DNA of 64,000 bases, taken from Bin80 sp965215475. Lineage in GTDB: Bacteria > Bacteroidota > Rhodothermia > Rhodothermales > Bin80. The position numbers and the translations under genes are program-made. Location: NCBI GenBank assembly GCA_965215475.1, contig OZ244061.1:2604001-2668000 (forward strand). Direction: 5' to 3'. Below the pieces are notes generated by a model. That model ran no database searches. It was not told where the DNA came from and was given only the letters and a program-made list of their open reading frames with translations. Shown here in pieces: positions 1 through 8,702 of the stretch; within the stretch, counting starts at the first letter, position 1, and every line of letters starts with the position of its first letter.

Positions 1-1
1 C

Positions 2-118
2 AAACCGTTGGAGGAAGTAGAGGATTTTGATGAAGGTGTAGGAGGAAAATTCAGGTTATTTTGTCATGATCTACGATCTATCCTCAAGCGAATCGGTGAA
101 CAAAATTTTTATCCATAG
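2..118 (+). CDS. C-terminal end of an unknown gene cut by the window edge
   Basis: One frame is open from the first bases and ends at a TAG at 116-118, giving 38 residues ending in GEQNFYP. The composition is protein-like (acidic start, then a basic amphipathic stretch with HDLRSILKRIG). It stops only 21 bp before the stop codon of the convergent helicase gene. I do not recognise the family. It is too short for a functional call, and the gene may belong to the same locus as the helicase. Confidence 0.45.
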   Translation, partial: KPLEEVEDFDEGVGGKFRLFCHDLRSILKRIGEQNFYP

Positions 119-139
119 TGCCAAACTCAAGATCTCAGA

Positions 140-3100
140 TTATGCGGCAATACGAGCCGTTCGAACGATATCCGCGGGGATTGGATAGTTCATTTTCCAA
201 ATAATTTTCATGGGTTTTTCACTTTCATGGGATTGATAAGAGACTGGACCAAGGAACTGATAGGGCATGGTCAGGCCAGAATCCGTTTTCGGTGAGGCAC
301 GAACAAATAACAATGGAGTGACTCCGAGGGAATCATGATGTATATGGCGGAGTCCCTTTAATTTTTCTGGTCGGGTATTATTTTGCGATTCCCAGTGAAA
401 TAGATGTGGGCTGATCGCATAATCCTGGTACAACGTACTGTAGGAGTATTCTTTCTCCGTTTTTTGTATTGTCGCGAAAAGTAGATTGCACTTTGTGGCT
501 TCATCAAATTTTACGCCCTCCCGAATCGGGTTTACACGGCCATTGCGAATCATCTTGAAGGCCGCAGCGATTTCTGTGTTCGAATATTTTGCATGTAATT
601 CCAATGGTATATTGGGGGCGATCGTGTAATCAGAAGGCGGGTGTGCAATGCGTTCTTTTAGAAGATCGGTTAAAGAGATTAGTTCGTCGCAAATAGCAGG
701 ATGATCAAGAAGTTTTCTGTAGCTACCACGAAGATCGGTTACATCTTCTGCCTCGATTAACAGGCAGAGAAGCATCAGGAGTCGTCGTTGGTCCCGTTCC
801 GGTAACTCCGTTACATTCAGGTTTCCTTCGGCCGCTTTGCGGATAAAATTGAGACGAGATGTATCATCTGCATGAATCAAGAGGCACAATTTTTTGCCCA
901 TCTTGATCTCATCTGTTCCCTCGGGAAAAGAAGAGATCCCAACTCTTCGGATTAAGGTAGCAAAACTGCGTTTTTTGCCGTAAAAATCTTCGATGGATAG
1001 ATCGGTTTCTTTCAGGAAACGGTATAGTGTTGCTTGTTTGCCCAAGCCTTTGAGTAATCGTTCCAGCTCATTCGTTCGATAGGAAAGTTGGGATTTTAGG
1101 TTTTCGAGGATCACCTCATGGCTTTCACGATCCAACTCGATCGTGCATCCAGATGGTAAGAAGGGGAATTTATTCTCAACCGCTTTTGCAATCGTTTTCC
1201 TTGAGGTCGTCCCGAGCATTGCTCCGAAGATGGGATCAAATCGAAAATTTCGCGAGCTATTGCTGATAAAATCAAGGACGGTCAGGTAATCTTTCCCTTC
1301 ACAGTGGCGAAGCCCCCGTCCTAACTGCTGGAGAAAAATCGTTGCACTGTTCGTTGGCCGAAGCATGATTATCGTATCCACCGAAGGTAGATCAATCCCT
1401 TCTCCCAGAACATCTACGGAAAAGACGACATTAATCTTGCCATTTCTGAGCCGAGAGAGTATACTCTCTCGTTCATGATTGGGAGTCGTTCCAACAATTA
1501 AGGCAGCGGGAATTTTTGCCTCATTGAATTTGCGAGTCATGAACTTAGCGTGGGATATACTCACACAGAATCCTAGTGCACGCATTTTTTGAGGATCTAC
1601 GATGTAATCATGAACGGCTTCCAGGATCTTACGCACACGGAGATCATCGGCGGTAAACAGTCTACTCAGTTCCTGATCATCATATTTGCCTCGAATCCAG
1701 CGCACATTAGACAGATCGCCACCATCGTGACGCCCGAAATAATAGAAGGGAACCAAAAATCCTCGATCAATAGCATCCCAGATCCGCAGTTCTGCTGCAA
1801 TATGGTCGTCGAACCAAGTTAGAATGGGTTTTCCATCCGTGCGCTCAGGCGTTGCCGTCAGTCCGAGAAGGTAACGGGGTCGAAAGTATTCAAGGAGTCT
1901 TCGATAGGTTTTTGCAGCGGCATGATGAAATTCATCAATGATAATCATCCCAAAGTGCTCTCGATGGATCTCTGAGAGGTCAAAATTTGAAAGAGATTGA
2001 ACCGTGGCAAACACATGATTCCATTCTCTTGGGCGGGATCCTCCGACGTAGGTTTCTCCAAAGCTACGATGTTTCAAGACCTCCCGGAAAGTTCTGCGCG
2101 TCTGTTGTAGGATTCTCTCGCGGTGAGCAACGAATAATAATCGTAATGGTTTTTCTTGCTCAGCCAGTCTACGATAATCAAGAGCTGCCATAACAGTTTT
2201 ACCGGTTCCCGTGGCTGCAACGACTAGGTTTCGGGTGTGGCCATGAACGGTTCGTTCTACGTCCAGTTTTTCCAGGATTTCCTGTTGAAATGGGTAAGGG
2301 TGAACATCTAAGTTCGTAATGTCATCAGGTGTCCGTTCTTCCACGATATCATCAAAACGGGTTTGAGATGCGGGACGACCATCATAAATTTCGAATTCAT
2401 GGTCCTTCCAGTAGCTTCCGAACGCAGCTTCAATTTTATCAATGATTCGGCCAGCATCTACCCGAGAGAGTCGGATATTCCATTCCAATCCTTCCACCTG
2501 TGCCGCGGCACTGAGGTTGGAAGAACCAACGAAGGCGGTCGAGAAGCCGGTTTTACGGCGAATAAGCCATGCTTTTGCATGAAGTCTTGTCCGCCGAATG
2601 TCATAGGAGATTTTTATCTTGGCACCCATCTTGACCAGTTGGTCAAGTGCTCGCCGCTCTGTTGCCTTCATGTAGACCGTAGTGATCACGCGCAAAGAAC
2701 CTCCACGTGCGATAAAATTTTGTAGCTCTTCTTTCAGTAACTGGAGTCCAGACCATCTGATAAAAGAGACGAGGATGTCAATCTCATCCGCAGATTCAAT
2801 CTCTCGCTTCAGTTCATGCCCAATGCGATGATCGTTCGAAGCATTGGTAAGTAGTTCGGAGTGCGAAAGGGGGATGCCTGGTCGTCGAGTTGGTTTAGTT
2901 ACACCAATTTTCTGTGTCAATTCTTTCAACAGATCGCTGGTTACAGAATCTGATTCCTGTACCAAATTAGGAGTATGCTGAACCATGACCTGAATCAGGC
3001 GATTGGTTAGTTCAATCTGTTGAGTTGTTTTCTTCCCTCTTAGTGCTCGCTCGAAGAGTTGATTCAGATGCTGAGAAAGTAATCTGACTCCTGCATCATT

Positions 3101-3214
3101 CTCCAGAGGATCTTTATGGGCATGTAGGGAAGGATTTTTTTCAATGGCTTGGGAAAATCTTTCTGACAACACGAGGTCATAAAGTCCAGCTTCGGGATTT
3201 TCAGGCATAGTCAT
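140..3214 (-). CDS. PLD-nuclease / SF2 helicase / DUF3427 protein
   Basis: A 1024-residue protein likely to bind and remodel or cut DNA; relatives are common in prokaryotic defence islands. Residues ~130-250 form a phospholipase D-like nuclease domain with HAKAWLIRR near 210 and GSSNLS near 228. The SF2 helicase core follows: Walker A AATGTGKT near 335, DEFHH (motif II) near 425, LTATPERTDG (motif III) near 455, and QLGRGLRH (motif VI) near 630. The C-terminal third has the DUF3427 character, ending with a basic/aromatic beta-rich segment. Start: an ATG at 3212-3214, with a second in-frame ATG two codons later (MPENPEAG). It stands alone on the minus strand, 376 bp downstream of coaD. The domain order is seen in the sequence; a defence role is inferred from family context. 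A repair or restriction-like helicase is the alternative. Confidence 0.85.
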   Translation of the reverse strand: MTMPENPEAGLYDLVLSERFSQAIEKNPSLHAHKDPLENDAGVRLLSQHLNQLFERALRGKKTTQQIELTNRLIQVMVQHTPNLVQESDSVTSDLLKELTQKIGVTKPTRRPGIPLSHSELLTNASNDHRIGHELKREIESADEIDILVSFIRWSGLQLLKEELQNFIARGGSLRVITTVYMKATERRALDQLVKMGAKIKISYDIRRTRLHAKAWLIRRKTGFSTAFVGSSNLSAAAQVEGLEWNIRLSRVDAGRIIDKIEAAFGSYWKDHEFEIYDGRPASQTRFDDIVEERTPDDITNLDVHPYPFQQEILEKLDVERTVHGHTRNLVVAATGTGKTVMAALDYRRLAEQEKPLRLLFVAHRERILQQTRRTFREVLKHRSFGETYVGGSRPREWNHVFATVQSLSNFDLSEIHREHFGMIIIDEFHHAAAKTYRRLLEYFRPRYLLGLTATPERTDGKPILTWFDDHIAAELRIWDAIDRGFLVPFYYFGRHDGGDLSNVRWIRGKYDDQELSRLFTADDLRVRKILEAVHDYIVDPQKMRALGFCVSISHAKFMTRKFNEAKIPAALIVGTTPNHERESILSRLRNGKINVVFSVDVLGEGIDLPSVDTIIMLRPTNSATIFLQQLGRGLRHCEGKDYLTVLDFISNSSRNFRFDPIFGAMLGTTSRKTIAKAVENKFPFLPSGCTIELDRESHEVILENLKSQLSYRTNELERLLKGLGKQATLYRFLKETDLSIEDFYGKKRSFATLIRRVGISSFPEGTDEIKMGKKLCLLIHADDTSRLNFIRKAAEGNLNVTELPERDQRRLLMLLCLLIEAEDVTDLRGSYRKLLDHPAICDELISLTDLLKERIAHPPSDYTIAPNIPLELHAKYSNTEIAAAFKMIRNGRVNPIREGVKFDEATKCNLLFATIQKTEKEYSYSTLYQDYAISPHLFHWESQNNTRPEKLKGLRHIHHDSLGVTPLLFVRASPKTDSGLTMPYQFLGPVSYQSHESEKPMKIIWKMNYPIPADIVRTARIAA

Positions 3215-3590
3215 GGGTCGAATGGATGAGCCTTATCTCTGCAAGATAGAGCAAGGGCAGATGTAGTCAGTTGGAGGCGGGTAGTGTTCGTTTCTACGTA
3301 TACTCAGCAATTTACCTAGGAAAATCCACACGAACGATCATGACATCCTCTAGGTGCTATCGTTGCAGCCAGATGAGTGGCGAAACCGGAGAGAGAATTC
3401 AATGAAAGGTAGGCTTTAAAATAGGAAGACCTCGCGCAACGAGCTGTGAAGCCGAGTTGAAGGGATCAAAACGATTCTCGCTAAATGCCATGAAATAAAT
3501 AGTCACACATTTTTCAATAAAGATGGTCGTGCAGAAGATAAAGTTGGATGAGAAGGCCGCTCCTCAATAGAGATTCAGCTGAGTGGAGGA
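3215..3590. other. Intergenic stretch, no gene recognised
   Basis: This 376-bp stretch lies between coaD and the DUF3427 helicase, both on the minus strand. All frames are interrupted and I recognise no RNA. It presumably contains the helicase promoter on the minus strand, but no clear motif is visible. Confidence 0.5.
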
Positions 3591-4061
3591 TCATTTTTTC
3601 ATCAGCTCCTTTGCAATCAAGGGGGGCACAAAAGGGCGGATATCTCCATCCCATCGAAGAATATCCCGAACCAGAGAAGAACTAGTCAAGGCATGAGCCG
3701 CAGAAGTATGAAAAAATACCGTATCAAGTTCTGGAATCATCCTGCGATTGGTGTGCGCCATCTGCGATTCATAATCAAAATCCCGGGAAGTACGCAGACC
3801 TCGCACTAGCGCACAGGCTCCCAATCTTTGTGCGTGCTCGGCAATCAGGCCATCAAAGCTCATGACCTCAAGTCTGTCCAAATGAGTAGTAGCCCGCTGA
3901 ATCAGGTCAATCCGCACTTCTGGAGACAGGAGGGTGGACTTCTCGGCGTGAATCGCAACGGTGATCACAAGTTGGTCAAATATACCAAGTGCACGCTCTG
4001 CAATATCCAGATGACCAAGTGTAAAAGGATCAAATGTGCCAGGATAGATCGCCAGTTTCAT
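3591..4061 (-). CDS. coaD: Phosphopantetheine adenylyltransferase
   Basis: Transfers an adenylyl group from ATP to 4'-phosphopantetheine, the penultimate step of coenzyme A synthesis, in the cytoplasm. The 156-residue length is typical. The N-terminal nucleotidyltransferase motif is YPGTFDPFTLGH (TxGH near residue 14-17). Family signatures VRGLRTSRDFDYE and the C-terminal SSSLVRDI (a variant of ISSTLVRE) are present. The start codon lies 3 bp after the rsmD stop, so the two are probably cotranscribed, an arrangement seen in many bacteria. Confidence 0.95.
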   Translation of the reverse strand: MKLAIYPGTFDPFTLGHLDIAERALGIFDQLVITVAIHAEKSTLLSPEVRIDLIQRATTHLDRLEVMSFDGLIAEHAQRLGACALVRGLRTSRDFDYESQMAHTNRRMIPELDTVFFHTSAAHALTSSSLVRDILRWDGDIRPFVPPLIAKELMKK

Positions 4062-4064
4062 GGA

Positions 4065-4598
4065 TTAGGCTAAGAATATACTTACATGCGTACGACCATA
4101 TCCACGGGAAGTATTCAGAAAAGGATGTTCCGTAAAGCAGGTTCGTGTGTCGTGTTCAATCACAAATAATCCCCCAGGACGCAAACACGGGAGAGCAAGA
4201 TCTGGGAGATCATTCATTGATTCAAGTTCGTAGGGGGGATCCGCGAGGATAAGATCCAATCGAGTTCCTTTATATTGTTTAAGATAGGTTACGGCATCGG
4301 CACATAAAAAATGACACTTTGAAGTTACGTTCAACTGTTCGGCATTTTTCTGTGAGGCATTGACGGCTTTACGGTCCGATTCCACGAGAATCCCCCGGTC
4401 TGCACCGCGGCTAAGCCCTTCGAATGCCAGAGCACCTGTGCCGGAAAACAAATCCAGCAATTGCGCCCCCCTTAACGAAATTCTAGCCTCAATCAAAGCG
4501 TATAAGGCCTCGCGTACCCGATCCGTAGTCGGGCGCGTGTTCAGATCTTTTGGTCGAGCCAATTTACGACCGCGCAGACTGCCGGCAATAATACGCAT
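4065..4598 (-). CDS. rsmD: 16S rRNA (guanine966-N2)-methyltransferase RsmD
   Basis: SAM-dependent methylation of G966 in 16S rRNA during small-subunit assembly. The 177 residues start with MRIIAGSLRGRKL, which is characteristic of RsmD, followed by TRPTTDRVREALY. The SAM-binding LDLFSGTGALAFEGLSRGA lies near residues 47-65 and the catalytic ADPPY motif near 137. It is the first gene of a two-gene minus-strand unit with coaD. A 74-bp divergent intergenic region separates it from the plus-strand SDR gene and should carry both promoters. Confidence 0.93.
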   Translation of the reverse strand: MRIIAGSLRGRKLARPKDLNTRPTTDRVREALYALIEARISLRGAQLLDLFSGTGALAFEGLSRGADRGILVESDRKAVNASQKNAEQLNVTSKCHFLCADAVTYLKQYKGTRLDLILADPPYELESMNDLPDLALPCLRPGGLFVIEHDTRTCFTEHPFLNTSRGYGRTHVSIFLA

Positions 4599-4672
4599 TA
4601 TCGTATCTCGCTATTTTTTGCAGACGCATCATACATCAATCGCAGGCGTAGTAATAGTAATTCTGGAATCCC

Positions 4673-5581
4673 ATGCGCATACTTTTAACAGGTGGGACAG
4701 GTTTTGTTGGCCGCCATGTTTTACGTGAGTTATTAACGAAGGGCTATCAAGTTCGTGTTCTCGTACGACGAGGTGGTGCCCCGGAAGGCTTTGAAGGGGA
4801 ACAGGTAGAGGTCGTACGCGGAGATATTAATGGCTCCCTGGGGCAGTTCATGGATGGGATAGATGGAGTGGTTCATCTGGTCGGGATCATTGAAGAAGTA
4901 CCCTCGCAAAATATTACCTTTGAAGAACTTCATACGCGTGCAACACAAAACGTAGCTAATGCCGCCAGAATTGCTTGTGTTCCCAGACTCGTCTTCGTGA
5001 GTGCCAATGGGGCTTCCGAGCACGGAGAAACCAAGTATCAGACCACAAAGTGGGCCGCCGAGGAAGCGATACGAAACTCAGAGATTGATCACTGGTGCAT
5101 CCTTCAGCCGGGGTTGATTTTCGGGGATCCGGGAATGGAGCGGGAGGAATTTTGCACGGTTCTATCTAGAACCTTGATCAAGCCATTCCCGGTTCTTCCG
5201 ATATTTGGGGATGGCCTATATCAACTGCAGCCTGTTGCCGTGGAAGAGGTGGCGGAGGCTACCGTTCAGGCATTGACACTCTCAGAGGGGCATGGACAAA
5301 CCATTCCCGTTGTAGGGTCTGATCGGTTCACGTATTTGGAGATGTTGGACGTAATCACACGTGCACTCGGGATGAAGCCAAAGCCAAAAATAAAATTGCC
5401 TCTATCGATAGTGCGTAGCGGGATGCGTTTTGCTGGGAGTATGTTGCCGATCACCCCCGATCAATTCGCGATGCTCATCGCTGGAAATATCGGAGAAGCC
5501 TCTCGCTTTTACAAAACATTCCAAGTGACGCAGCGCCCATTCAACGAGGACAATTTAGGGTATTTGCGTCTTCGATTATAG
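4673..5581 (+). CDS. NDUFA9-type atypical SDR (NAD(P)-binding epimerase/reductase)
   Basis: A Rossmann-fold protein of 302 residues with the nucleotide motif TGGTGFVGRHV at residues 6-16, then VRGDI and VHLVGI as expected for atypical short-chain dehydrogenases of the complex I NDUFA9-like group. The YxxxK region is represented by YQTTKWAAE. Substrate is unknown; family members are implicated in quinone/complex I biogenesis or sugar-nucleotide chemistry, which I cannot choose between. It is the first plus-strand gene of the block; the next gene starts 1 bp after its stop codon, suggesting cotranscription. Confidence 0.8.
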   Translation: MRILLTGGTGFVGRHVLRELLTKGYQVRVLVRRGGAPEGFEGEQVEVVRGDINGSLGQFMDGIDGVVHLVGIIEEVPSQNITFEELHTRATQNVANAARIACVPRLVFVSANGASEHGETKYQTTKWAAEEAIRNSEIDHWCILQPGLIFGDPGMEREEFCTVLSRTLIKPFPVLPIFGDGLYQLQPVAVEEVAEATVQALTLSEGHGQTIPVVGSDRFTYLEMLDVITRALGMKPKPKIKLPLSIVRSGMRFAGSMLPITPDQFAMLIAGNIGEASRFYKTFQVTQRPFNEDNLGYLRLRL

Positions 5582-5582
5582 G

Positions 5583-7415
5583 ATGTTTTCGTCTCGTGCG
5601 GTCCTGCTTTGCCTTTTAGGATTGAGTACATCGGTCGTGCATGCACAGATTCAGGCGGACACGGTGCGTTCATGGATGCCATTTCGCGCGGAGGAAGACA
5701 CGTTGAACCGCGCAGTATTGACGGCCCATCATGACATCACATCCTCGCTCACACAAATCCCGGGCAGCTTTGCGTATGACTTTAATACATATGCGTGGCC
5801 AGCTTCTTGGAGTATTCATGGGCTTAATCCACATTCGGTTCAGCTTTATTTCGGAGCGATTCCCTTTGATGACCTACTGACGGGGTATGGTCGCTATGAT
5901 TTGCTTCCAACCGCACTTCTCCGATATGCGGAAGTTGATCATGGTGTAGCGGGTGGGAGTACAGGAATCCAAACCGAACTCCGGACGGTCGATACGTCGC
6001 AGCCTCATACCCAACTACACTATCAGGCAGGGAGTCATAAATTACAGAGGGTGACGGCGTTACATGCACAGCAACGCCGTCGCCTTTTTGGTCGGTCGGG
6101 ACGCCTACAAGGATTATTTGCATACGGAGGTGCTTCAAGTGCAGGGGAGTATCCGGGAAGCCGCTTGCAGAGGCAGCGGCAGCTTCTTCTCAGGTCTCGC
6201 TATCAACGAACCGCATGGTCACTAGAAATTACATATCTGCATAATCAACGCCGTTTAGGTGCTCACAGTGGCGTACTAGGGGCAGGGGATACGCGGTATA
6301 ATCGCCTGATCGCAAGAGTGATCGGTGAAAAACAGACCAGAAGAACGGTACGGAATGATTTATTGGCCACGCTTAATACTCAGATCCTGACCGCATCAAT
6401 GTATCTGACGACCCAGTCGGGTCGCTATGCAGGCGTGGGGGCATCCGCTAGGCGGCTTGGCGGATCCATCTTACGAGATTTTAAGCTCGGTCGAAACCAG
6501 TTGCATGTTCGCATGGATGCATACACGCAGCGGACCTCGCCGGGGGGCGCTTTGCCAGAAGGGCATCAAGCTTCGTTGATGGAGATTCAACTCGGAGATT
6601 CCCTGCAAATTCGATCCAACTATTTACTCGCACAGGCAGGCATACGGAATCACACGGGAGATTGGTCTCCCCGGGGGCGTCTGCGATGGGGGGCATCGAT
6701 ATCTTTCCTGGATCCCTATGTGGAGGTCAGCTATGGGGCGGGGCGTACTGTGATGCCGGGATGGGGAAACTATCTGGTCAATCAAGAGATTGGAGCCGGG
6801 CATGTACTGCAGGCACACACAGGGATGGGGGTACGTATAGGCAGGCTGATCCTCATGCCCTATGGGTTTATGTCCGACGCTCAGGATATGCCGGACTACA
6901 AGGAAATCGTCGTTGATTCTGTGCAGGTCATCCAGGACACCTATACGGCGTTCGGGGCTGGAATTCGTCTAGGTCTTGTGGCAGAGCCGAACCGTGGAAT
7001 CTATGCCGCCGTGAATGCGGGGTTTACCGAAACCGGTCGAACTAGTGATCATGCAAAGCGCATTCTCCCACCGTGGGCATTGTCAGGAAAATTAGGATTT
7101 CGTACGGTTCTATTTACCGGAGATCTACGCCTAGACCTATCTGTACGCGGCAGATCCTGGAGTGCAATGACCAGTCGTACGTTGCATGCTCCCACGGGAG
7201 TACTGGTGATCCCATCTGGGGGGCGCTTCCCCGTTCCAGCGTCCTATACGCTTGATCTGGTGGTGGAGGGAGGCATTCGCACAGCAACGGTATATATACT
7301 TTATGAGAATATGACCAGTGGCACAGGGCTAATGGTTGGGAATGAGTTGGTTGCAGATTATCCACTACCAGCAAGGTCGTTGCGTTTTGGGGTATATTGG
7401 CCGATCAATAATTGA
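5583..7415 (+). CDS. Outer-membrane beta-barrel protein with plug-like N-terminus
   Basis: 610 residues beginning with a Sec signal peptide (LLCLLGLSTSVVHAQ, cleavage after HA). Residues ~40-130 resemble a TonB-receptor-type plug. The rest consists of alternating polar/hydrophobic strands rich in Arg, Tyr and Gly, as in 16-22-strand barrels, and ends in a short aromatic strand (SLRFGVYWPINN). I see no carboxypeptidase-like repeat domain or clear TonB box, so it may be a porin-like or reduced TonB-dependent receptor. It follows the SDR gene by 1 bp. The transported substrate is unknown. Confidence 0.65.
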   Translation: MFSSRAVLLCLLGLSTSVVHAQIQADTVRSWMPFRAEEDTLNRAVLTAHHDITSSLTQIPGSFAYDFNTYAWPASWSIHGLNPHSVQLYFGAIPFDDLLTGYGRYDLLPTALLRYAEVDHGVAGGSTGIQTELRTVDTSQPHTQLHYQAGSHKLQRVTALHAQQRRRLFGRSGRLQGLFAYGGASSAGEYPGSRLQRQRQLLLRSRYQRTAWSLEITYLHNQRRLGAHSGVLGAGDTRYNRLIARVIGEKQTRRTVRNDLLATLNTQILTASMYLTTQSGRYAGVGASARRLGGSILRDFKLGRNQLHVRMDAYTQRTSPGGALPEGHQASLMEIQLGDSLQIRSNYLLAQAGIRNHTGDWSPRGRLRWGASISFLDPYVEVSYGAGRTVMPGWGNYLVNQEIGAGHVLQAHTGMGVRIGRLILMPYGFMSDAQDMPDYKEIVVDSVQVIQDTYTAFGAGIRLGLVAEPNRGIYAAVNAGFTETGRTSDHAKRILPPWALSGKLGFRTVLFTGDLRLDLSVRGRSWSAMTSRTLHAPTGVLVIPSGGRFPVPASYTLDLVVEGGIRTATVYILYENMTSGTGLMVGNELVADYPLPARSLRFGVYWPINN

Positions 7416-7880
7416 GTTCAGTTCTAGAGTAGTTGGAGGGTTTCAGGCTCTGCAGTATGATGGATGGAATGGGAAAGACTCGGGTATCCTACCTTATAGG
7501 TAGGTATGGAATATCAATTCAGGTTCAATCAAATTTAATGGGTTGTCGACCATGGTTACTGCATGTATTTTGCGGGCCACCCCGGCAGCATTTGGAGAAT
7601 GGTCTCCTCTAATTCTCATACGGATCAACGCTCCAGATTGTCAAGGGTACAAAGTTCCCGATCCATAAAACAAGCGCACGTCCTCAAAATGCGACTTTTC
7701 GGAGGGACATTCGTTGGAAAAACAAAGCTCTACATGCCTGTTCCAGTCTGCAGAACGTGTGAAATTTTGCAGGGCGCATTCTGACGGGAGACATCCATCT
7801 TTGGTAAGCTTGAACGATCCGCTATGTGTATTTTTTGAACCTCAGAATAGGTAGGCGACGATGATTGAAGATAAGCTGCG
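7416..7880. other. Intergenic stretch, no gene recognised
   Basis: A 465-bp gap after the barrel gene. Short open stretches exist (for example 7563-7784) but none has a recognisable family or start signal. It probably holds the promoter of the EcsC/sulfatase/clpX run. Confidence 0.45.
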
Positions 7881-8702
7881 ATGAAGCCCAGTCCGTACGA
7901 AGAGCGTGTACTGCGAGAAATTCATGCCTGGAGGCAGAAAGAGCCGTCGTGGCTAAGCCAGAAAGTACAATGGCTCAATCAGCCGCTGAAAGCATTGTCA
8001 AAACAGGCCATGAAAGTCCCAGGGGTGGAGTGGACATTGGAGCATGTGGTGGCGGGTCTGGTGACATGCACCAATGAGATTGCCCAAGATACTACCTCAC
8101 ACGCATCTACGGTTGCGGCATTCCAAGCAAAAGGCTATGATATTCGCAGACTTTCGGATATTGGAGATCTGGATCTGAAAGTAGTCGATGACGTACTCAG
8201 TGGTCTGGATCTACGTTACAAGAGCCTGACGGCGGCCCATGGCGCCGCCGCAGGTCTTGCAGGAGTCGCTGGATTGGCGGCAGATGTTGTAGCTTTGGTT
8301 GCACTGAATCTCCGCGCTACAGGGCAGATTGCATTATGTTGTGGATATGATATCCATCTGCCGCAAGAGCGTGAGTATGCACTGAACGTATTGACGATGG
8401 CGACACAGGCAGAAGAAAAAGAAGGAAGACATGCACAGGCACTTGCGGAGCGACATGCGCGTGCCGCTATTGAGCAGACGGCAGTTGGAGTCACCGTGCG
8501 CAGTGCAGCACGAGTGCTCGGGATGCGTCTGATCAAACTAAAATTAGCACAGGTGATTCCATTGGCTGCGATAGTTGCCGGAGGCGGATTTAATGCATAT
8601 TATACGGCACGCGTATGTGAGATGGCCAGATACCTATATCGGGAGCGTCGGTTACAGAACAAGTATGACCGAGATTTACTGGACGCTCTACTGGAACCAT
8701 GA
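7881..8702 (+). CDS. EcsC family protein
   Basis: 273 residues. The N-terminus PSPYEERVLREIHAW and the centre match the EcsC family: LAAD..ALVALNLRATGQIALCCGYDI followed by PQEREYALNVLTMAT. Two hydrophobic stretches (near 115-145 and 220-240) suggest membrane association. The role is poorly known even in the family; Bacillus EcsC sits beside an ABC exporter. The stop codon overlaps the start of the sulfatase gene by 4 bases, so the two are translationally coupled. Confidence 0.8.
   Translation: MKPSPYEERVLREIHAWRQKEPSWLSQKVQWLNQPLKALSKQAMKVPGVEWTLEHVVAGLVTCTNEIAQDTTSHASTVAAFQAKGYDIRRLSDIGDLDLKVVDDVLSGLDLRYKSLTAAHGAAAGLAGVAGLAADVVALVALNLRATGQIALCCGYDIHLPQEREYALNVLTMATQAEEKEGRHAQALAERHARAAIEQTAVGVTVRSAARVLGMRLIKLKLAQVIPLAAIVAGGGFNAYYTARVCEMARYLYRERRLQNKYDRDLLDALLEP

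Noticed and set aside
7563..7784. 73-codon ORF between the barrel gene and EcsC
   Set aside because: No family resemblance, no ribosome site; surrounding frames are equally open by chance.
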